From contig JABBOG010000008.1 of assembly GCA_019351975.1 (NCBI GenBank), positions 32,956 through 96,955 of the forward strand: DNA of 64,000 nucleotides. Reading direction: 5' to 3'. This DNA comes from Acidobacteriota bacterium (GTDB lineage Bacteria > Acidobacteriota > Terriglobia > Terriglobales > Acidobacteriaceae). A program made the translations under genes and the position numbers. The notes under the pieces were generated by a model. That model was not told the origin of the DNA. It saw only the letters and a program-made list of their open reading frames with translations, and ran no database searches. Positions 1 to 10,653 of this stretch are shown here, piece by piece (position 1 is the first letter of the stretch; every line of letters begins with the position of its first letter).

Positions 1-1282
<1,282 letters not shown>

Positions 1283-1409
1283 AACGGTAACCTTCCAGAA
1301 TCGTGAGAGGCGGAAATCGCCTAACTATCAGTGTAAATGGTGGGGAGCTTTCGACGTAAATGGGCCTGCCGCGGTATGAGCCGCGAATCCGATTGGAAAG
1401 AGGCGCGGG

Positions 1410-2324
1410 TTACTTGTCGTGGAAGAATTTGTGGTCGATATCTGGCCAGAACTCTTTCAGGACGAAGGTTGCGGCGTCTAAACCGACGTCGAGGGCCCAG
1501 CCATTTGCAGTATTGGAGAGGGTGCGCTGCGCTGACGGATAGTAGAGGTTGGAGATGCCTGCGGAGGCTCCGGCGCCGACGATTTCGCTGATATTGAAGG
1601 TGTCATGGCCGGAGTCGGAGCGTGTGACGAAGGCGCGGCTGAGGGCGTATCCGGTGCGTCTGTAGAAGCCGCCGTGGCCTAAGGTGTAGTAGCGGGTGTC
1701 TTCGTGCGTCAGGCTGGGGACGATGAACTCCACCATGTAGTTTTCGACGGTCTGATCGACCGTGGTATGCCAGATATATCGTCCGAAGGCGACCCCACCA
1801 TGGCCGAACTGTGGAACGGAGTTGCGGCCTAAGTCGTAGCCTGCGAGAAGGGCAGGAATGACGGTTGATGAGTAGTCGAGCGAGTCCTGGCTGGCGGTGA
1901 CGAACTTATCTTTGACCGATTGAGGAGGCAGCTTCTGGTCGGCACTGACGGCACGGAAGTTGGGGACGACGCCGAGGATGCGTTTGGTCTGTTGTGGGCT
2001 GTAGGGTCCGGATGATGGCTGCGACGCCTGGCCAGGCGTGGAGGTCTCTGGCTGCTGCGGCGTGTCGCTGGGCGCGGATGGGCTGGCTGCCTGGGTGCCG
2101 TCTACGCTCGAAGAAAAAGGCTGGACTGAGCTCAAGAGTGTGTTGGGCGTAAGCAGCGGAGAGGGAGTTGGCTGGCTGCCCGCTGGAACCAGCTGGCTGC
2201 CGAAGAGCGGTGACACCGGGAGGTTGGATGCGACGGTTTGCTGGGCGTTCATCGATAGTGCGTAAAGAGGTGCGAGGGCGGTGAGCAGCGATGCCGCCAG
2301 ACGTTTCAATGAGATGGTGTGCAT
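1410..2324 (-). CDS. Exported protein of unknown function
   Basis: This is a 304-residue protein I cannot assign to a named family. It opens with a signal peptide (charged MHTISLKR, then a hydrophobic stretch to about residue 25, with a likely cut near ALSMNA). A Pro/Ser/Thr/Gln-rich linker follows to about residue 115. The remaining 190 residues hold the conserved-looking segments QFGHGGVAFGRY, YYTLGHGGFYRRTGYALSR and a C-terminal WPDIDHKFF. The glycine and aromatic content suggests an envelope protein, which is inference. The ATG at 2324 is preferred over the longer frame because the signal peptide starts there and AAGGGAG lies just upstream, although with short spacing. secA follows on the same strand. 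Confidence 0.7.
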   Translation of the reverse strand: MHTISLKRLAASLLTALAPLYALSMNAQQTVASNLPVSPLFGSQLVPAGSQPTPSPLLTPNTLLSSVQPFSSSVDGTQAASPSAPSDTPQQPETSTPGQASQPSSGPYSPQQTKRILGVVPNFRAVSADQKLPPQSVKDKFVTASQDSLDYSSTVIPALLAGYDLGRNSVPQFGHGGVAFGRYIWHTTVDQTVENYMVEFIVPSLTHEDTRYYTLGHGGFYRRTGYALSRAFVTRSDSGHDTFNISEIVGAGASAGISNLYYPSAQRTLSNTANGWALDVGLDAATFVLKEFWPDIDHKFFHDK

Positions 2325-2641
2325 GGTCTCCCTTGAGCGATGCTTGTAGTTTAAACCTGGGCCGCGTGAGCGGAAACGGCGTTCAGGGAGTGAATTGAGG
2401 CCTGCCTTCAAAGCGTACGACACGCATCCAGAGGAAATGTTTCGTTTGGATACGGGGTGGTCCAGTCTATTGTGCGATCGGCTTTGACTCTATTCTACCC
2501 ATCGACGCTTTGGAAAAAGATGACGCGGGAAGGACGGAAACGGGATTATGCTCGTAGGATCTGTGAACGTGTTCGTTAGACGAGCGCAGGCGTCTGGTAG
2601 TTTCTTATTGATTGCAAGCGCTGTCATTTGAGGGCGCGGAG
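2325..2641. other. Divergent intergenic region, no gene seen
   Basis: This 317-nt gap separates the reverse-strand exported-protein gene from the forward peptidase gene, so it should carry promoters for both. I see no convincing -35/-10 pair, palindrome or RNA structure. It is more AT-rich than its flanks around 2490-2610. Confidence 0.5.
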
Positions 2642-4066
2642 ATGGAAGGACGGGGCAGTTTGATCTGGAAGCGAGCGATACATGGGCGGATTTGGCTGGT
2701 GCTGGGGGTCGCTGCGGCTCTTTCCGCAGGCACGGTTGCACAGGAGGCTGCGTGGACGGTGAAGCCGCAGTGGGTGCAGGCGCATGAGGACTTTTTGGCC
2801 AGCGACGTGATGCATGGGCGCGGGAGTGCGACGCGCGATGAGGCAATTGCTGCGACGTACGTGGCGAGCGAGTTTCTTGGATATGGGCTGAAGCCTGCGC
2901 CGGGGATGACGGGGTACATCCAGAGCGCGGAGGTGGTGGCACCGGAGCTGGATGGGCATGGCACGCTGAGCGCGGGGGATGTTCGTCTGGAGGAAGGGAA
3001 GGGGTTTCAGTTGTTGGTTTCGGTGGGTGCGAGCGTGAATGGGCCGCTGCTGCGGGTGAAGGCAAAGGACGCGAAGGACGCGGGCGATGTGCGCGGAGCG
3101 GTGGTGCTGATCAGCGATGTGCCTGCGGATGCGAATGCGATGAAGCTTGTCCGTGCCCTGTGGGGCTCCGGTGCCGCGGCGGTGGTGGTGCCGGCGGACA
3201 ATGCGACGCGCGCGCGATATGCAATGCAGGGCGGCTTAACGCGTGTGTCGATGCGGCTGAAGGACGACACCAAGCAACGCCTGACGATAGTGACGATGGA
3301 CGTCGCCGGGATGCATGAGCTGGCGAAGGTGAACGACGGTGCAGCGGTTATGCTGACGGTCCATGCGCTGCCGCAGGCGGTGGCGCGCGAGACGTACAAC
3401 GCGATGGGATATCTGGAGGGATCGGACCCGGGCAGTGGGACGATTTTGTTGACGGCGCATCTGGATCATCTGGGGATTGGAACGCCGGTGAACGGCGATG
3501 CGATTTATAACGGGGCCAACGATGATGCTGCGGGAACGACAGCGGTGCTGGAGCTGGCGCATGCGCTGGCGGCGGGGCCGAAGCTGCGGCGCAATGTGCT
3601 GTTTGTCTGCTACGGCAGCGAGGAGGCTGGCGAGCTTGGATCGACGTACTTTGGCGAGCATCCGCCGGTGCCGCTGAAGAGCCTGGTGGCGAATCTGGAG
3701 TTTGAGATGATCGGAGCGCAGGACCCGAAGATGCCGAAGGGTGTGCTGCTGCTGACGGGGTGGGACAGGAGCAACCTGGGGCCAACGCTGAAGGCGCACG
3801 GTGCGCTGCTCGGGCCTGATCCTTATCCTGAGGAACACTTCTTTGAGCGGTCGGATAACTACGCGCTGGCGCTGCAGGGTGTGGTTGCGCATACGGCGGC
3901 GGGATGGGGAACGGTGCCGACGTATCACCAGCCGGATGACGACCTGGCGCATGTGGATGTACCGTTTATGACGGCGGCGATCCAGAGCCTTGTGGCGCCG
4001 GTGCGGTGGTTGGCGGACAGTGATTTCAGGCCGGAGTGGAATCCGGGTGGAAAGCCGTCGCGGTAG
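2642..4066 (+). CDS. M28 family zinc aminopeptidase, exported
   Basis: This is a 474-residue M28 metallopeptidase with an N-terminal export signal (hydrophobic WLVLGVAAALSAGTVAQ), a PA-type insert in the middle (about residues 100-240) and the catalytic domain after it. Visible zinc and catalytic motifs are TAHLDHLGIG, YNGANDDAAGT, CYGSEEAGELGS and the late histidine in TYHQPDDDLAHVD. It probably trims peptides in the periplasm or outside the cell. The ATG at 2642 is chosen over an upstream in-frame TTG because GAGG lies 8 nt before it. The M20 dipeptidase begins 37 nt downstream, so the two may form a peptide-degradation unit. Confidence 0.88.
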   Translation: MEGRGSLIWKRAIHGRIWLVLGVAAALSAGTVAQEAAWTVKPQWVQAHEDFLASDVMHGRGSATRDEAIAATYVASEFLGYGLKPAPGMTGYIQSAEVVAPELDGHGTLSAGDVRLEEGKGFQLLVSVGASVNGPLLRVKAKDAKDAGDVRGAVVLISDVPADANAMKLVRALWGSGAAAVVVPADNATRARYAMQGGLTRVSMRLKDDTKQRLTIVTMDVAGMHELAKVNDGAAVMLTVHALPQAVARETYNAMGYLEGSDPGSGTILLTAHLDHLGIGTPVNGDAIYNGANDDAAGTTAVLELAHALAAGPKLRRNVLFVCYGSEEAGELGSTYFGEHPPVPLKSLVANLEFEMIGAQDPKMPKGVLLLTGWDRSNLGPTLKAHGALLGPDPYPEEHFFERSDNYALALQGVVAHTAAGWGTVPTYHQPDDDLAHVDVPFMTAAIQSLVAPVRWLADSDFRPEWNPGGKPSR

Positions 4067-4103
4067 GCTGGTTAGCGGGACGAGGAAGAAAGAGGAGTGT
4101 GTG

Positions 4104-5495
4104 ATGAGCGAAGCAGCGGTTGGGTATGCGCGGGAGCAGGGAGCGCGGTTTGTCGAGGAGCTGAAGGAGTTGCTGCGGATACCGTCGGTGTCGACGGCAC
4201 CGGAGCATGTGGGCGATGTGCGGCGGGCGGCGGAGTTTGTAGCGGATGGGCTGCGGGGGGCGGGGCTGGAAAATGTTCGGCTGATTGAGACGTCGACGGC
4301 GGTGCGGAAGGGACATCCGCTGGTGTATGGGGAGTGGTTGCATGCGGCGGGAAAGCCGACGGTGTTGCTGTATGGGCACTACGATGTGCAGCCGGCGGAG
4401 CCGCTGGAGGAGTGGAAGTCGCCGCCGTTCGAGCCGGAGGAGCGCGATGGCAATATCTATGCGCGTGGGGCGGTGGATGACAAAGGGCAGATGTGGATGC
4501 ATGTGAAGGCGCTGGAGTCGTTGCTGAAGACGGACGGGACGCTGCCGGTGAATGTGCGCGTGATCGTGGAAGGCGAAGAAGAGGTTGGCGGCGAGGGCAT
4601 TGCGGCGTTTGTGCGCGAGCACGGCGACACGTTGAAGGCTGACGTTGCGCTGGTGAGCGATACGGAGATGTTTGCGCCGGACCTGCCGACGCTGTGTGTG
4701 GGGCTGCGCGGCATGATCTACACGGAGTTGGAGGCGAAAGGAGCGGCGACGGACCTGCACTCGGGGATGTATGGCGGCGCTGCGCCGAACCCGTTTGTGG
4801 CGCTGGCGCAGATGATTGCGCAGATCAAGCGCGAGGATGGACACATTGCGATTCCTGGGTTTTATGACGGGATTGAAGATCCGACGAAGGCCGAGTTGGA
4901 TGCGTGGAGGTCTTTGCCGTTCGATGAAGAAGAGTATCGCAGGCATGAGGTGGGATCGACGGAGCTGACCGGGGAGACGATGTTCAGCGTGCTGGAGCGA
5001 ACGTGGTCGCGGCCAACGATGGATGTGCACGGGATGCCGGGCGGGTTTATCGGCGCGGGAGCGAAGACGGTCATTCCGGCGAAGGCGACGGCGAAGATCA
5101 GCTTCAGGCTGGTGCCGGGGATGAAGCCGGAGGAGACGTTCGCGAAGTATGCGGAGTTTGTGGAGGAGATCTGCCCGCGGGGGATTCAGGTGAAGACGAC
5201 GCTGATCCACTCGGGCGAGCCGATTGTGGTGAGCACGGACAATGCGTATGTGCGTGCGGCGACGGATGCGATGGCGAAGGTCTTCGGCAAGGAGACGGTG
5301 TTTGTGCGTGGCGGCGGGTCGATCCCGATTGTGGGCGATTTTGTGCGCCAGCTAGGCACGCCGACTGTGCTGATGGGATTTGGCCTGCCGGATGATAACC
5401 TTCATGCGCCGAACGAGAAGTTCCATCTGGCGAACTTTCATCGCGGGATTGAGTCGATTGTGCGGTTTCTGGACGGTGTTGGCGCGGTGAATTGA
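4104..5495 (+). CDS. M20 family dipeptidase
   Basis: This is a 463-residue cytoplasmic-type M20/M25/M40 metallopeptidase. Metal and catalytic motifs are LLYGHYDVQP, YARGAVDDKGQ, and VEGEEEVGGEG with its paired glutamates. The dimerisation insert carries a later metal histidine near ATDLHSGMYGG. The length and the GHYDVQP form match the dipeptidase or carnosinase-like subgroup rather than ArgE or DapE; exact substrates cannot be read from the sequence. The ATG at 4104 has AGAGGAG 7 nt upstream. The stop codon overlaps the mobA start (TGATG), indicating translational coupling. The pairing with an exported M28 peptidase suggests a joint role in using peptides. Confidence 0.9.
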   Translation: MSEAAVGYAREQGARFVEELKELLRIPSVSTAPEHVGDVRRAAEFVADGLRGAGLENVRLIETSTAVRKGHPLVYGEWLHAAGKPTVLLYGHYDVQPAEPLEEWKSPPFEPEERDGNIYARGAVDDKGQMWMHVKALESLLKTDGTLPVNVRVIVEGEEEVGGEGIAAFVREHGDTLKADVALVSDTEMFAPDLPTLCVGLRGMIYTELEAKGAATDLHSGMYGGAAPNPFVALAQMIAQIKREDGHIAIPGFYDGIEDPTKAELDAWRSLPFDEEEYRRHEVGSTELTGETMFSVLERTWSRPTMDVHGMPGGFIGAGAKTVIPAKATAKISFRLVPGMKPEETFAKYAEFVEEICPRGIQVKTTLIHSGEPIVVSTDNAYVRAATDAMAKVFGKETVFVRGGGSIPIVGDFVRQLGTPTVLMGFGLPDDNLHAPNEKFHLANFHRGIESIVRFLDGVGAVN

Positions 5496-6163
5496 TGGCG
5501 CAGACGACGCTGCCGGTGCATGGGTTTGTGCTCGCAGGCGGACAGAGCACGCGCATGGGGGAAGATAAGGCGCTGCTTCGGTTTTGCGGCAAGCCAATGG
5601 TGGAGATTGCCGTCGCGACGCTGCGGTCGTTCTGCGCGGAGGTGGGCATCGCGGCGAATCGGGATGACCTGGGCGGGTACGCGGAGGTGCTGCACGAGCC
5701 ACGGAGTGGGGTTGGTCCGGCGGCCGGTGTTGAAGCGGGGTTACTTGCGGCGAGACATTCGTGGGCGATGTTTATGCCGGTCGATGTTCCGCTGATGCCG
5801 CCGGAGGTGCTTCGGGCGTGGGCGCGGAGCATTGTGCGTGGCGAAGATAGTGGGGGTGTGTGCGCGAGTTATTTGACACTGGAAGACCAGCCGCAGCCTG
5901 CATTTTGCTTGCTGCGGCGAGAGTGTATTGCAGGCTGGAGCGCGGCGCTGGAGGGTGGGGAACGGCGGCTACTGCGGCTGCTGCGCGGGTTGCGTGTGAT
6001 GGGATTTGAAGCGGCGCACGAAGTGGATATCGAAGAGCTTGCCGGAGTGCTGGGGCGCGGGCGATCCGAGGCGCGTGCGTGGTGCAGCAATGTAAATACA
6101 CCGGAAGAATTTGCGCGGGCTGAGGCTGCGTATGCAGGGAATTCAGGCGAGCATGCATCATAG
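5495..6163 (+). CDS. mobA: Molybdenum cofactor guanylyltransferase
   Basis: MobA transfers GMP from GTP to molybdopterin, giving the guanine dinucleotide form used by DMSO-reductase-type enzymes. The 222-residue product shows the nucleotidyltransferase signature FVLAGGQSTRMGEDKALL near the N-terminus, GVGPAAGVEAGL, and the metal-binding FMPVDVPLMPP around residue 90. Its C-terminal NVNTPEEFARAE is typical of the family. The ATG at 5495 overlaps the stop of the upstream dipeptidase by one base. No molybdoenzyme or other mo-cofactor gene lies nearby, so the genomic company is uninformative. Confidence 0.88.
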   Translation: MAQTTLPVHGFVLAGGQSTRMGEDKALLRFCGKPMVEIAVATLRSFCAEVGIAANRDDLGGYAEVLHEPRSGVGPAAGVEAGLLAARHSWAMFMPVDVPLMPPEVLRAWARSIVRGEDSGGVCASYLTLEDQPQPAFCLLRRECIAGWSAALEGGERRLLRLLRGLRVMGFEAAHEVDIEELAGVLGRGRSEARAWCSNVNTPEEFARAEAAYAGNSGEHAS

Positions 6164-6174
6164 ATGGTACCGGT

Positions 6175-7176
6175 ATGAGTGATTTCAAAGAGAATACGGA
6201 TGAGACGCGTGAGCAGCAGGAGCACGAACAGGAGCTCGATCAGGAGCAGACGGAGGCGATAGAGAAGCCGCTGATCGACGATGTCTCGGAGGATATTGCT
6301 CCAGTGGTTCAGGAGTTCATCGCGGAGGCGACGGAGTCCAACGAGGCTGAGGGCGAGGCGGCCCTACAAGAGTCAGCCTTTCAGGCCGATGCCGGTTTCG
6401 CCGGTGCGGCGTTCGCGAGCGAGAATGCTGCGCCGTATATTGCGTTCGAGAATGTGTCGAAGTCGTTTGGCGATTTTGTGGTGCTTGAGAACGTAAGCTT
6501 TTTTGTGAATACGGGTGAGACGTTGTGCATTCTGGGGCGCAGCGGTGTCGGTAAATCTGTGTCGCTGCAGTTATTGATGGGGTTTTTAAAGCCGGATAGC
6601 GGAACGGTGCTGGTGGCGGGGCAAAACATTGCGGGGATGAGCGAGCGGGAGATGCAGGAGGTGCGCCATAAGGTCACCATGGTGTTCCAAAACGGCGCGC
6701 TCTTTGATTCGATTACGGTGGGCGAGAACGTGGCGTTTCCGTTGCGTGAGCGCGGCGATATGGAGGAAGACCAGATTCTGCAGGTGGTGAGGGGGCTGCT
6801 GGAGATGGTGGGCGTCAGCGGTATGGAAGACATGCTGCCGTCGGATTTATCGACGGGAATGAAGCGGTCGGTTGCGATTGCGCGGGCGCTGGCGGCGCAG
6901 CCGGCGGCAATTTTGTATGACGAGCCGACGACGATGGTTGATCCGCTGATGGCGCATCTGCTGGGCGATCTGATCCAGCGGCTGAAGATGCAGATTCATC
7001 TGACGAGCATTGTTGTGACGCACGACATGCGCTTTGCCGAGAAGCTCGCTGACCGGCTGATGTTCCTTCATGAAGGAACGGTTCGGTTCTTCGGGACAAC
7101 GGAGGAGATGCGCCGCAGCACCGATCCGGTACTGCGGGAGTTCTTTTCGATGGATGAACTTGTGCTGCCTGTTTGA
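6175..7176 (+). CDS. MlaF-like ABC transporter ATPase with acidic N-terminal extension
   Basis: This 333-residue ATPase belongs to the MlaF/Mkl group, which powers phospholipid or lipid transport between the envelope membranes through MlaE- and MlaD-type partners. It has Walker A GRSGVGKS, Q-loop VFQNGALFDSITV, the relaxed signature LSTGMKRSVAIARAL and Walker B AILYDEPTTMVDP. The GALFDS segment is characteristic of this group. Unusual is a strongly acidic, Glu-rich extension of about 80 residues before the ABC domain starts at YIAFENVSKSFGD. The gene starts 11 nt after mobA, and no permease or MCE-domain gene is adjacent. Confidence 0.85.
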   Translation: MSDFKENTDETREQQEHEQELDQEQTEAIEKPLIDDVSEDIAPVVQEFIAEATESNEAEGEAALQESAFQADAGFAGAAFASENAAPYIAFENVSKSFGDFVVLENVSFFVNTGETLCILGRSGVGKSVSLQLLMGFLKPDSGTVLVAGQNIAGMSEREMQEVRHKVTMVFQNGALFDSITVGENVAFPLRERGDMEEDQILQVVRGLLEMVGVSGMEDMLPSDLSTGMKRSVAIARALAAQPAAILYDEPTTMVDPLMAHLLGDLIQRLKMQIHLTSIVVTHDMRFAEKLADRLMFLHEGTVRFFGTTEEMRRSTDPVLREFFSMDELVLPV

Positions 7177-7341
7177 TGGAGGGGTGCTGTATCAGAGCGG
7201 GTAGATGTTTGTGGACGCGGGCTGTATCGTAACGCAGCAAAGCGAACAAAAAGCATCAAAACTTTTTGTAGGGGTAAAATAGAGATACACCGTTCAGTAC
7301 GACCATGGCCGAATCTTATTCCGGAACCAAAACCTGAGACT

Positions 7342-8847
7342 ATGGCGACGTTTGATTATTTGAAACAATCGACTTTATCGGGCCAGCGGCGTCATCACGA
7401 GAGGATGGCGGGAAGCAGTCGATTGTTTTCGCGTCCGTCGGTGGCGATCTCGATATGGGCCGGGATGGACTTCGTGAGTGCGCTGCTGGCGGGGTTTATT
7501 GCGGTGCGAATACGTCTTACGCCTGTGCCACAGGCGGCGGCGGATCCTCTTTTGAGGCATCTGGAGGCCGCGGCACCGCTGACGTCGATGATCTACCTGG
7601 TGGTGTTCAGCATTTATGTGGTGATTTTCGCGCGGATCTATGGACTGTACCGTTCGCAGGATGTTCGCAGTGGTTTGAATGAGCAACGGCTGACGATTCA
7701 GACGACACTGACGGCGGGTCTGATGCTGTGCGGAACGTTGTATGTGATGAAGGAGTACGCGGTTTCGCGCATCATGGTGGCGCTCACAATCGTCATCACG
7801 CTGCTGTTTCTGATGGTGCGCCGGGCGATTGAGCGAAAGATGATGCAACGGCGATTCCTGCAGGGCAGAGAGACGCGCAATGTGCTGATCGTTGGCAATG
7901 GGAGGGTGGCCCACGCGCTACGCAATCATCTACAGGCGCTGCCGCACATGGGCTTTCGGTTCATGGGCTTTGTCTCGCTCGATAATCATTCGGAGAGCGT
8001 GGCGGATCCGCAGGTAATCGGCGACATTAGGAACTGTGTTGCGTTGGCGAGATCTCTGTTTGTGGATGAGATCTATTTTTCGACGCCTGCAGACAAGAAG
8101 ACGGTGATAGGCGTTGTGGAAGAGGCGCGCGACTTCGGCATCGATGTTCGCGTTGTTCCGGATCTCTACGATGGTCTGGCGTGGAATGCGCCAGTCGAGT
8201 TTATCGGGCAATTTCCGACGATACCGCTGCATCAGCGAGACTTCCCGCGAGGTGCGTTCCTCATTAAGCGGGTGCTCGATGTGATTCTCTCGATGCTGGC
8301 GCTGATTGTTACAGCGCCGATCATGATGGTGATCGCATTCATGGTTCGGATGGACTCTCCCGGGCCTATTTTTTACCGTGCATCGCGTATCGGGCGGAAG
8401 GGCAGAACATTTACCTGCTACAAGTTTCGTACGATGGTGGCGAACGCTGACAAGCTGCAGGACAATTTGGCGCACAAGAATGAGCGCGACGGAATCCTCT
8501 TCAAGATTACCGATGACCCGCGCATCACGCGGGTGGGTCGAAGACTGCGGAAGTATTCGCTGGATGAGCTGCCGCAGTTTTATAACGTTCTGACAGGAGA
8601 TATGAGCCTTGTGGGACCGCGGCCGCCGCTGGCGTCTGAGGTAGAGAAGTATGATCTGGCGCATTTGCGGAGGCTTGATGTGCTGCCGGGAATTACGGGG
8701 TTGTGGCAGGTGGAAGCGCGACAGGATCCTTCGTTCGACAGCTACATTTCGTTAGATACGGCGTACGTCGAGAACTGGAACCTGATGCTGGATATTCGTA
8801 TTCTGGCGCGGACTGTGGGTGTGGTTCTGGGCGGAACGGGTTCCTAG
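7342..8847 (+). CDS. Polyprenyl-phosphate sugar-1-phosphate transferase (exopolysaccharide initiation)
   Basis: This 501-residue membrane enzyme starts exopolysaccharide synthesis by moving a sugar-1-phosphate from a UDP-sugar to undecaprenyl phosphate (WcaJ/WbaP type). Four to five N-terminal transmembrane segments occur within residues 35-160. A CoA-binding-like middle domain contains NVLIVGNGRVAHALRNH. A further membrane segment (VILSMLALIVTAPIMMVIAF) leads into the catalytic domain with SPGPIFYRASRIGRKG, CYKFRTM, DDPRITRVGRRLRKYSLDEL and DMSLVGPRPP. It is alone here, with nadE downstream after 66 nt. The envelope-polysaccharide theme recurs at 15.5-20.5 kb. Confidence 0.93.
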   Translation: MATFDYLKQSTLSGQRRHHERMAGSSRLFSRPSVAISIWAGMDFVSALLAGFIAVRIRLTPVPQAAADPLLRHLEAAAPLTSMIYLVVFSIYVVIFARIYGLYRSQDVRSGLNEQRLTIQTTLTAGLMLCGTLYVMKEYAVSRIMVALTIVITLLFLMVRRAIERKMMQRRFLQGRETRNVLIVGNGRVAHALRNHLQALPHMGFRFMGFVSLDNHSESVADPQVIGDIRNCVALARSLFVDEIYFSTPADKKTVIGVVEEARDFGIDVRVVPDLYDGLAWNAPVEFIGQFPTIPLHQRDFPRGAFLIKRVLDVILSMLALIVTAPIMMVIAFMVRMDSPGPIFYRASRIGRKGRTFTCYKFRTMVANADKLQDNLAHKNERDGILFKITDDPRITRVGRRLRKYSLDELPQFYNVLTGDMSLVGPRPPLASEVEKYDLAHLRRLDVLPGITGLWQVEARQDPSFDSYISLDTAYVENWNLMLDIRILARTVGVVLGGTGS

Positions 8848-8901
8848 TGCCTGGGTCGAAAATTGGCGCGGCTCGAGCAAGTCTGGAGTGCGGCATCACG
8901 A

Positions 8902-8907
8902 TAGACT
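8902..8907 (+). promoter_or_regulatory. Possible -10 element directly upstream of nadE
   Basis: TAGACT ends 6 nt before the GTG start of nadE and no Shine-Dalgarno sequence is visible, which would fit a leaderless transcript. No -35 match is clear, so this is a candidate only. Confidence 0.3.
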
Positions 8908-8913
8908 AGATAT

Positions 8914-10614
8914 GTGCGGATAGCGTTAGCGCAGATCAATCCAACCGTAGGAGACTTCGCGGGCAACCTGCGAAAGATCACGGAGTTCGTCGAACGAGCA
9001 GCGCTACAGGGCGCCGCTCTGGTGATGTTTCCAGAGCTTGCAACGTGTGGCTACCCGCCGGCAGACCTGCTTGAAAAAGGGTCTTTTGTGAAGCGCGCCG
9101 AGGAGACGCTGGCAGCTGTTGCGGCGTTGACGTGCGGCGAGAATCGGCCAGCGATCTTGTGCGGTTCTCCGATGCGATGCGAGGGCGTATCGGGCAAGCA
9201 TGTGCGCAACGTCGCAGCGCTGATGGATGGCGGGACGGTCGAGTTTCTGCAGCAGAAGATGCTGCTTCCTTTCTATGACGTCTTTGATGAGCAGCGATAC
9301 TTTGAACCAGCGGAGCACCAATCGCTGGCGCTGGTGAGGGGTATTCCTGTCGCCATCACGGTGTGCGAGGACGCGTGGAATGACAAGATGTTCTGGCCGC
9401 GGCAGATGTATCCGATCGACCCGGTAGAGGAGTTGATGCGGCAGTGGGGAACGCTTCCGCAGCCGCTGGGCGTGCATCGGTTGATTCTGAATCTTTCGTC
9501 ATCGCCGTTCTGGCATGGAAAGCAGGAGGTGCGACGGCGGATGATTGGGGCGCTGGCGAGACGGCACCGCGCCACCGTTGTAATGGTGAATCAGGTTGGC
9601 GCGAACGATAGCCTCATCTTCGATGGAGCGTCCTTCGCTATGGGAGCGTCCGGCGATGTAATGGCGCAAGCGGCAAGCTTCAGGGAAGATCTCGTGGTCT
9701 TTGAGTCTGAAGCTACGCCGGTGCGCGATGCCGGCGGACCTGCGCAGTGGGATGACGCGCCGTCCGATGATGCGACGTCGTTGACGTGGCAGGCGTTGGT
9801 TCTGGGTACGCGGGACTATCTCCACAAATGCGGGTTCCAGAGAGCGATTGTTGGACTGAGTGGCGGGATCGATTCCGCACTGGTGGCCGCCATCGCAGTT
9901 GAGGCTCTGGGTGCAGAGAATGTGCAGGGTGTGGGAATGCCTAGCGAATTTTCCTCGGATGGATCAGTGACAGACGCGGAGCAGTTGGCGAAGAACCTCG
10001 GCATTGTGTTTTCGACGCTGCCAATCCGCTCGATTTATGCGCAGTTCACCGCGTCGCTCGCGCCGATGTTTGGGGAGAGCAGCTTTGGGCTTGCGGAGGA
10101 AAATTTACAGCCGAGAATCCGCGGCAGTCTGCTGATGGCGATCTCGAATAAAACTGGAGCGCTGGTGCTGACGACGGGAAACAAGAGCGAGATGGCTTGC
10201 GGCTATTGCACGCTGTATGGGGACATGGTCGGGGCGCTTGCGGTGATCGGCGATGTGTACAAGACGGAGGTCTACGCGCTGAGCCGGTGGGCCAATCGCA
10301 ATGGGGAGATTATTCCTGAAGCTACGCTGACGAAGGCGCCGTCTGCGGAGCTGCGGCCGGGCCAGAAGGACACGGACTCACTGCCGCCATATGAGGTGCT
10401 CGACCCCGTGCTGCGCGCCTATATTGAGGAGTACAGATCGGTGGAGGAGATAGAGGCGGAACAGCACGTGGAGGCGGGACTGGTGCGAAAGGTGATTCGG
10501 CTAGTAGAGTTGAGCGAGTACAAGCGCCAGCAGGCAGCGCCGGTGTTGAAGGTATCGAGGAAGTCGTTCGGGATGGGAAGACGGTTTCCTATCGCAGCCA
10601 AACGAGAGATTTAG
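8914..10614 (+). CDS. nadE: Glutamine-dependent NAD+ synthase
   Basis: NadE amidates nicotinic acid adenine dinucleotide to NAD+ using ammonia released from glutamine. The 566-residue product is the two-domain form. The nitrilase-type glutaminase domain fills residues 1 to about 270 (Glu in MFPELATCGYPP, Lys in LQQKMLLPFYDVFDE, Cys in TVCEDAWND). The synthetase domain carries the PP-loop GLSGGIDSALVAA near residue 315 and TGNKSEMACGYCTLYGDM. Translation starts at the GTG at 8914, which matches the conserved opening MRIALAQINPTVGD. Confidence 0.96.
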   Translation: MRIALAQINPTVGDFAGNLRKITEFVERAALQGAALVMFPELATCGYPPADLLEKGSFVKRAEETLAAVAALTCGENRPAILCGSPMRCEGVSGKHVRNVAALMDGGTVEFLQQKMLLPFYDVFDEQRYFEPAEHQSLALVRGIPVAITVCEDAWNDKMFWPRQMYPIDPVEELMRQWGTLPQPLGVHRLILNLSSSPFWHGKQEVRRRMIGALARRHRATVVMVNQVGANDSLIFDGASFAMGASGDVMAQAASFREDLVVFESEATPVRDAGGPAQWDDAPSDDATSLTWQALVLGTRDYLHKCGFQRAIVGLSGGIDSALVAAIAVEALGAENVQGVGMPSEFSSDGSVTDAEQLAKNLGIVFSTLPIRSIYAQFTASLAPMFGESSFGLAEENLQPRIRGSLLMAISNKTGALVLTTGNKSEMACGYCTLYGDMVGALAVIGDVYKTEVYALSRWANRNGEIIPEATLTKAPSAELRPGQKDTDSLPPYEVLDPVLRAYIEEYRSVEEIEAEQHVEAGLVRKVIRLVELSEYKRQQAAPVLKVSRKSFGMGRRFPIAAKREI

Positions 10615-10653
10615 GACACGCCGTGCAGTGAAAATTGATCGAGGAGAAGAATC

